64,000 nt of DNA from Cryptomeria japonica (Eukaryota; Streptophyta; Pinopsida; Cupressales; Cupressaceae), in the NCBI RefSeq assembly GCF_030272615.1, contig NC_081405.1, positions 153,467,113 through 153,531,112 of the forward strand. The letters are read 5' to 3'. Below, one piece after another: positions 58,201 through 64,000 of this stretch (position 1 is its first letter; each line of letters opens with the position of its first letter). The notes under the pieces are model-generated. The model saw nothing but the letters and a program-made list of their open reading frames with translations, ran no database searches and was not told the DNA's origin. A program made the translations under genes and the position numbers.

Positions 58201-58386
58201 TTTTTTGATAATAATGTTGGAATAAATCCTAAAATGGCTCTAGGAATTTTGCATCTCTAACCGAATGCAAGCTATCAAGTAGTATACCCTTTGGACCTCC
58301 TGGCCCATACACTGGATATGGAGCTCTCTTGCCTTGCAATTTCTTAATCAAATCCTCATCAAAATTTCTTGGAGGCTTCCTACTCA
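55222..58386 (-). pseudogene. Decayed long ORF of unknown retroelement family
   Basis: Minus-strand text starts MSRKPPRNFDEDLIKKLQGK with PYPVYGPGGPKG near 58386 and runs with many stops and shifts to 55222. Readable parts in order: FERKPFSFDTFEDYFVRTYY (57.8 kb); CRFADFIVVNKDGFDQLHSA (57.1 kb); a basic patch KKMKTKKKPMKEKG (56.7 kb); NKIGEEVIKEFDFNVENIT and LPRWDIATTLAFHTI (56.3 kb); then coiled-coil-like parts (KVIENQRLLRRIEILEES; KDELEREKASEKQF). No RT, integrase or protease. The layout (globular N-part, basic middle, coiled C-part) recalls the 24-27 kb ORF, but sequence kinship is not evident. Confidence 0.5.
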
Positions 58387-58389
58387 TCT

Positions 58390-58920
58390 TGGTTGGTTAG
58401 GGTTTTAAGCTCTGCAACTAGGGATTAATAGAAAACCTAGAGTCCAACAATGCCTAGCTTGCTTGTACTGCTCACCACTGAAAAGACCATGCAATTTTGA
58501 CCAAAATCACATAGGAGAGTTGAAAAAATGATAAACTCACTAATCTAATTACACTCAACTCAATGTCATTTGTGAAACCCTTGCTTTGTTTGCAACAACG
58601 CTCAATTTAGCCAACTCCATCAAATGCAAACAATTTAGTGGAGTGAAATGGTCCTGAGGATGCCTACAATAGCTTGCAATAGTTACTAGATTTAATTAAT
58701 ATATTCATTTAAACATTAAATCCATTTTCATGTGAGTAGAGCTCATATTAGTAACCATTTTCCAACTTTGAATATGTGCCATTTATCTACAATGGTTGCG
58801 TAAAAATTGACAACTATAATTTTTGGGTTAAATTTTAAGTATTTCTTGTTATTTGATTAATTTATCTCATTATTCTACTTTGGATGATATAAATTTATTT
58901 GAAGTGTGTGCAAATAATAA
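58390..58920. other. No recognisable gene
   Basis: AT-rich sequence between the decayed ORF and the old gypsy pol. Confidence 0.4.
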
Positions 58921-58924
58921 ATAA

Positions 58925-61115
58925 TATTAGTTACCAAGGACAACATGCTAAACACACCTCTATTGCTTCATGTCTAACCACATTCACCTCTATTGCTTCT
59001 AAGTTGAACTCTACCATGGGTTTAGCCAGTCCTTGTCCCCTTACCAATTTGGTAATTCAGATCTCAATCCTAAATTTTATTTATTCATCTACATATCCTT
59101 CTCGTCACCTCTTGTTGGAAAAAAATATCCTTTACTAAAACTATTTTGACCCCTACTAGGTAAGGTTTGAAATATTGGACTGCGTTAACCAAACCATTAG
59201 CTTGTTTCTCTATTATATCATATTTTAACTCTGCATCTTGCAAAGACTTGCAAAAGAAATCCATTGGTTTCTCATAACTTTCACCAATTTTCTGAAGTAA
59301 TAATACAACAATTGTGTGAAAAGAAGCAAAAGAGAACATTTGTAAGGGCTTACTAAAATCAAGAGATTTGAACGTTGGTGCTTTCTTGATTTCCAATCAA
59401 CCTTCTAATATTTCTTCAACTTTTTTGATATGGCTTTTGTCATCTCTACAAAGTTAGACACAAATATCATTGCAAAGTTAATTTTTCCAAAAAAGGAATG
59501 GATCTCCTTGACAATCTTTGGAATAAGGATTCTATCAATTTCCTCAACCCTTTCAGGATCTATTTTGACTCCATCCTTTGATACAATATGTCCAAGAAGC
59601 TTTCCCTTTGTTACACCTGTAATGATGCAAATTTGGAATTAGGGTTTAATGATAAACCACAAAAAATTCCAAATTGACCAAAACAATGGGAAAGAGGGGT
59701 GAACCTAATAGATCTCACCTCAATACAACTAAGAAAGGATCGAGAATTCTGATTAGATTCACCTGATTAGGATTTGACTACCTCTTTCCAAGTTGAATTG
59801 GATTGATTGAAGTTAGGGCAAAATAGGTGATAAACGAGGTATTCTAATAGAAACCATAAGCTACAGATGTCCCACGAAGCCATTGACCTAGATCTGGGCA
59901 ACATAAGATGTCTGGAATTAGTCCTTAGAAGTTTGGCCCGATTTTTCAGGACTAAGTGGTATCAATTTGCCATGGTCATCCAAATTTTCCTCTGTCAAAA
60001 GTTGACCTGTTCGTCACTATTGATTTTGCCAGATTCTTTGAGTACAACTCCACACCTATTTTTGCACATAGAAAGAAAGGAAATTATGTTGGGAATAGGG
60101 GTTTTCCTAAGTTAAACCTTGATTTAGGAATTAACCTTGACTGAAATATTGTAAATACCGAAATAACTACTAAGGAAATATACCTCAGATATGCAATTAT
60201 TGATGATGATGCAATGCTCTTTGAATGTAATCGCAAATGTTGTATGTAATGGAATGACAAACACATGAACATAAAAAAACCTTATCACACACATATGCTT
60301 GGATGAAGAGTAATGTTACTTTGCTCCACAATGCTAGAATGATGAATATCTAGCCCTGAATCCCTGAAAATGCTTGATGACGAATGTTGCATGAATGCAT
60401 GAATATTAGAGATGGAGTCTTAGATTTGAAATGACTTGATAGGATGTCTTTATATAGGGTTCACTAGGTAATTTATCAATTAGGCCAACCTCCAATGATC
60501 ATGTGTAGCCACGGGGAACATTTTTTAGTAGGGAGATATAACACCTACCTCAATTCAAATTTGGGCCTCATTGAGAGGGACCATTGCATTTTGGGGAGCC
60601 ATGGTCTAGACCAAGGCATTCCATGCCCTGGTCCTTCTACAAATATAACCAAAATAAGGTGCTAGTGGGAAGGGTACCTGACCATGGGACCCATCAATTG
60701 GTGTTCATGGCCTCAAAACTGGAGAATGGGGTCAAATTGAACCTAGAGAGGGGATGGGGATAGGAAATGATAAAGTGGGAGCACAAACATGAGGTGTAAA
60801 TTAGACTAATGATAATTTCTGATGCTACAACACCAAACTTACACTTCTTTGGGTTCAAAGATATAACATACTCCAAGGGTTTGATAAAGATCCTCTCCAA
60901 ATGTTCACAACGATCAATTTCTTTATTCGCTCAAATGTTGTTAAATCATCTTGATACACCACCAATATATCATTGATAAGGCCTACAAATGCTACATCCA
61001 TAACCCTTTGAAAAGTTGCTCCTGTATTTTTTAAACCAAAAGGAATCCTTTGATAGACATACATGTTCCATGTAGTTTTGAATAATGAGGTTGTTGTAAT
61101 CCTCATCATTTAATT
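58925..61115 (-). pseudogene. Old Ty3/gypsy RT-RNase H, split by a solo LTR
   Basis: From 61115 down the minus strand gives RT blocks (WNMYVYQRIPFGLKNTGATF, QRVMDVAFVGLINDILVVYQ; the usual YLDD reads YQDD), then NPKKCKFGV at the solo-LTR edge. Beyond it come GKLLGHIVSKDGVKIDPERV, KEIHSFFGKINFAMIFVSNF and RNase H (KSLDFSKPLQMFSFASFHTI, KSLQDAELKYDIIEKQANGL). Shorter matches run to about 58925. No gag or integrase is present. The RT frame rejoins exactly if the LTR and one target copy are ignored. Confidence 0.87.
59618..60829. mobile_element. Solo LTR, 1.2 kb, perfect 5-bp target duplication
   Basis: Plus-strand ends are TGTAATGATGC and GATGCTACA, giving TG...CA termini. The flanks are ACACC on both sides (59613-59617 and 60830-60834). 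No PBS, PPT or coding domain lies inside, so it is a single LTR left by LTR-LTR recombination, inserted in the RT of an older gypsy copy. Orientation was not determined. Confidence 0.88.
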
Positions 61116-62479
61116 TATCAATCCAAAGTGGTGTCCATGGCTATATGCAAAAGAGAATGAAGAAAATTGGTTTGACAATCTCTTCTAACTTGCAGGAAAT
61201 GAAAGCTAGTCTAAAGAAAACTTACATTAAAGGAAAGAATAATATAAGGAACACTTGAATGAATTGAAAAGGTTAAATTAATTCACACTCTCTGGAAATT
61301 AAATACTTCCTTGAATACAAATATACTCTAAGAAATTCTAGAAAATACATTGCTGGAAATGAAACTAGCCTATCCTATTTCCTTAGGCTGAAACAAACAT
61401 TTCTAATCGCCCCCTTTGCTTAAATGATTAAAATGGATTTATAGCCAATCCACTAAATGTGGATCTAAGATCCTATTTTTAAGGGGTAATTTACAAAACT
61501 TAGAGAAAACTGAAATTGTTGTCCTTCATCCTGCCAATCTATCTTGGTCATTTTATGTCATGAACTTCTCCTTCCCTATTACAAATATCAACAAACCCTC
61601 AAAAGAGGTTTTAGAAATTGAAGTCTAATTTCCATATCATTTTGAATTTTTGAATTTTGTTAATAAACGATGGAGATATCACCATTTTATCAAGACTACA
61701 TTTTTCACAATTTTTGGGTGCCTAATTTTTAGGAAGTCTTCAAGTTCCCAACATGAATGAAGGAATTAATCACTAGTTTATTTGACCAAATAATTGTTGA
61801 TCATCATGAAGAATATGATACAATTATGCAATTACATTGGAGTACTTTGGTAACTATTGTTACAGGGATTTGCACCCATAATTTAAGTGTGGTTCTCAAT
61901 AATACTATGAAACATTGGAACATCTTCGAGCCCATGGGTTGCTCATTGCAAAGATGAACCTCCAGATTATGGGTTGGATCCCATTTAGATATCCTAGAAA
62001 TACTGACGTTTGACTAGAAAATAGGAAGGAGGATGCTTTAAAAATGAAATTAAACTAATAGGTGATGCACCAATGGCTAAAAAATTAATCTATTGTTGAA
62101 CTCACACAATAATAAACTAATGAAGCTATGTTAGCTCACAACTCAAATACACATGCTTGCAAAATTGATCCTCATGAAAGGTTTTTTGATTTCTTGATAT
62201 TTGTTTGAAGGATCACACTGCTATTTTCAGAACTAACATACACCAAAATGATAACACATTCATAGACTTGCACTATAGCATGTTGTTCTTGAACCAAACA
62301 TTGAAGGAATTGTACAAAAATGAAGGATTTTGAGAAAAAATCACAATATTCTCAAAACACTATTCACGTACAACAGTTGGACAAGAAGAAATATGAGAAA
62401 TAATTAAATTTCTTTATTGAGAAAAAGGAGTTTCTTGCATTGCAAGATAAAAATGCTTACAAATTGACTAATATTATGT
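61116..62479. other. No recognisable gene
   Basis: Only short open frames, with no domain. The 66-codon frame at 61757 has no supporting features. Confidence 0.4.
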
Positions 62480-62830
62480 TGGCAACAATGCAACAAACTG
62501 AGAGTGGGGGGTGAATCAATTTGCACAAAAACTCACTGCAACTTAAACCACAAAACAGATCTGATAATTAACAGTTAAAAGCATGAAATAACGACATAAA
62601 TAACACACATAACACCAAGATTTTTGATGTGGAAAACCCGGTTAAGGGAAAAACAATGGTGGGAACTTACCACAATGAGATAATACCCTATTAGGAGTAA
62701 ATGAAAATATTACAATGGGGAATGCACATTCATTCATGCACACTGCCTAGAGCTCATTGCTCAAAATAAGAAACCCAGAAAGGCTACAACCTTAAGGGAA
62801 GGCTCATTGCCTTATAGGAAGTATCAATGA
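62480..62830. mobile_element. Possible LTR fragment
   Basis: GATTTTTGATGTGGAAAACC with AACACCAAG before it, and a following GGGAAAAACAATGGTGGGAA block, look like a phrase common in plant LTR sequences. No edges were found. Recognition is from memory and weak. Confidence 0.3.
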
Positions 62831-64000
62831 CTTAAAAAAAAATTCAAACAACAATCCAGATTACATGAACTATGAAAATAACATCTCCATATGTTTGAGT
62901 ACAGTTTCGGTTAAACACACAGTCAACTCTGTAATACTTCTCTTCTCCTTCACACTTATGAAAGATCAAATCACTTGTTGGCACACTTACTCGATCACAC
63001 ACTCGCAGATACAATACATACATACATCTTACATGATTATTACATTTATTTATACAAACCCTCAACCTCAATTTCAAGGTTGGCTAAACCCTCAATAAAA
63101 ATTATAATATAATAACCTCACACGCTACAACAATACATGTGGACCAAAACAATGTTAGCTAAGACATAGTATGCACCCAAATCAATACCGCAAACACCTC
63201 CAACAATTACACCTCGATCATCTGCAACACGCTACAACCACCAAGAATGTCACATATCACAAAGAATGCCACCGAACAAAGAAAATCTTCAATAACGCGC
63301 ACAATAATCAATGCGAACCACCAATAAAAATAGAAAATGATCTAGAGACATTCACAAGCAATGTGAATTGCACCACAACAACCACAACAACTCGGATTAC
63401 AAGAATCATCATCATCTCTCTACCAGAGCTCAAGAACACCATCATAACTGACCGTCAACCTAAAAGACTTGCTTGTGGATATCCAAATCATGAACCATTC
63501 GAACTGAGGACACACATCAACATCCCAAAAATATCCCTCATATCCACAACAAAAGATATAGAAATTCCAGAGCAACATGAAGTAGAAACTAGAATACTGA
63601 ATAACACAAACAACTGAATAACATTCTCAACATTGGATCACAAAGCTCAGTCAAAATATCATCTAGACCTCTGTAAATGGGAATGAACCATCTATAGACA
63701 ACATACCAGAAACCCTTTAATCTACATCACCTCATCTACAACACACAAGATAAACCAACTCATCAAACCAAAATGCAACATTGGAATATACATAAGAATA
63801 TGTTGACATCAATGATAACACATCAACCAATATCCAACATATTACTCATAATAAAATGAGTTAAAAAGCATATCTTTTTCTACTACAACAAAGAAACCTC
63901 GGAATTGGAGAGAAAAGAAGAAATATGACATATAACAAAAAGTGGCTCCAAAATTTGAATTTTGAATTGCTTGGCTCCCTTTGGCCCCATGACTGAGTTG
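62831..64000. other. No supported gene
   Basis: The 148-codon plus-strand frame at 63171 is rich in Asn, Thr, His and Ile, has no domain, and reflects base composition. The ACAACA-rich stretch at 63180-63420 is mildly repetitive. Confidence 0.35.

Noticed and set aside
63171-63617. 148-codon plus-strand frame as a gene
   Set aside because: Low-complexity Asn/Thr/His composition, no domain, no promoter or splice context.

Overview
This is eukaryotic, almost certainly plant, nuclear DNA. The evidence is spliceosomal introns, Ty1/copia and Ty3/gypsy polyproteins in every state of decay, tRNA-derived SINEs and a 5S rRNA-derived repeat. Low gene density, a tiny gene apparently stretched over 26 kb by retroelements in one intron, and LTR families with long leaders suggest a gymnosperm (conifer-like) genome. 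The species cannot be named from sequence alone.

Layout. 0-6 kb: fragments of a minus-strand copia family plus a small 40-bp minisatellite. 6.5-32.75 kb: the one convincing host gene, a 117-residue membrane-anchored cytochrome b5-like protein (CB5LP type) on the plus strand in five exons. Exons 1-2 lie at 6.5-6.7 kb and exons 3-5, with the heme domain, at 32.2-32.75 kb. The intron between them is about 25.4 kb. It holds a 5S-derived SINE-like insertion, two TIR DNA transposons with GACTC-rich ends (one inside an old gypsy pol, one inside a copia element), LTR fragments, a 33-bp minisatellite, and a minus-strand element with a 1,076-codon ORF of unknown family broken by one amber codon.

Upstream of that ORF, at 28.28-30.09 kb, 13 copies of a 33-35 nt imperfect palindrome recur at quantised spacings: 166-167 bp, 176-177 bp, or 42 bp. 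One copy shows a compensatory stem change. This is the most unusual structure in the window and looks like a leader/LTR array in which a hairpin core is conserved while the spacers drift.

32.8-44.6 kb: a 184-bp tandem duplication just 3' of the gene, a broken intron-containing gene of unrecognised family (34.6-35.1 kb), a decayed plus-strand copia element (36.8-42 kb) with a SINE in its leader, then AT-rich DNA without recognisable genes.

44.6-55.2 kb: a nearly complete-length minus-strand gypsy element with paired LTRs (about 96% identical by eye), PBS, PPT, gag, protease and an integrase tail, but no reverse transcriptase or integrase core. A SINE sits in gag. 55.2-58.4 kb: a badly decayed long ORF of unknown family. 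58.9-61.1 kb: an old gypsy pol split by a 1.2-kb solo LTR with a perfect 5-bp target duplication. 61.1-64 kb: repeat-derived DNA with no supported gene.
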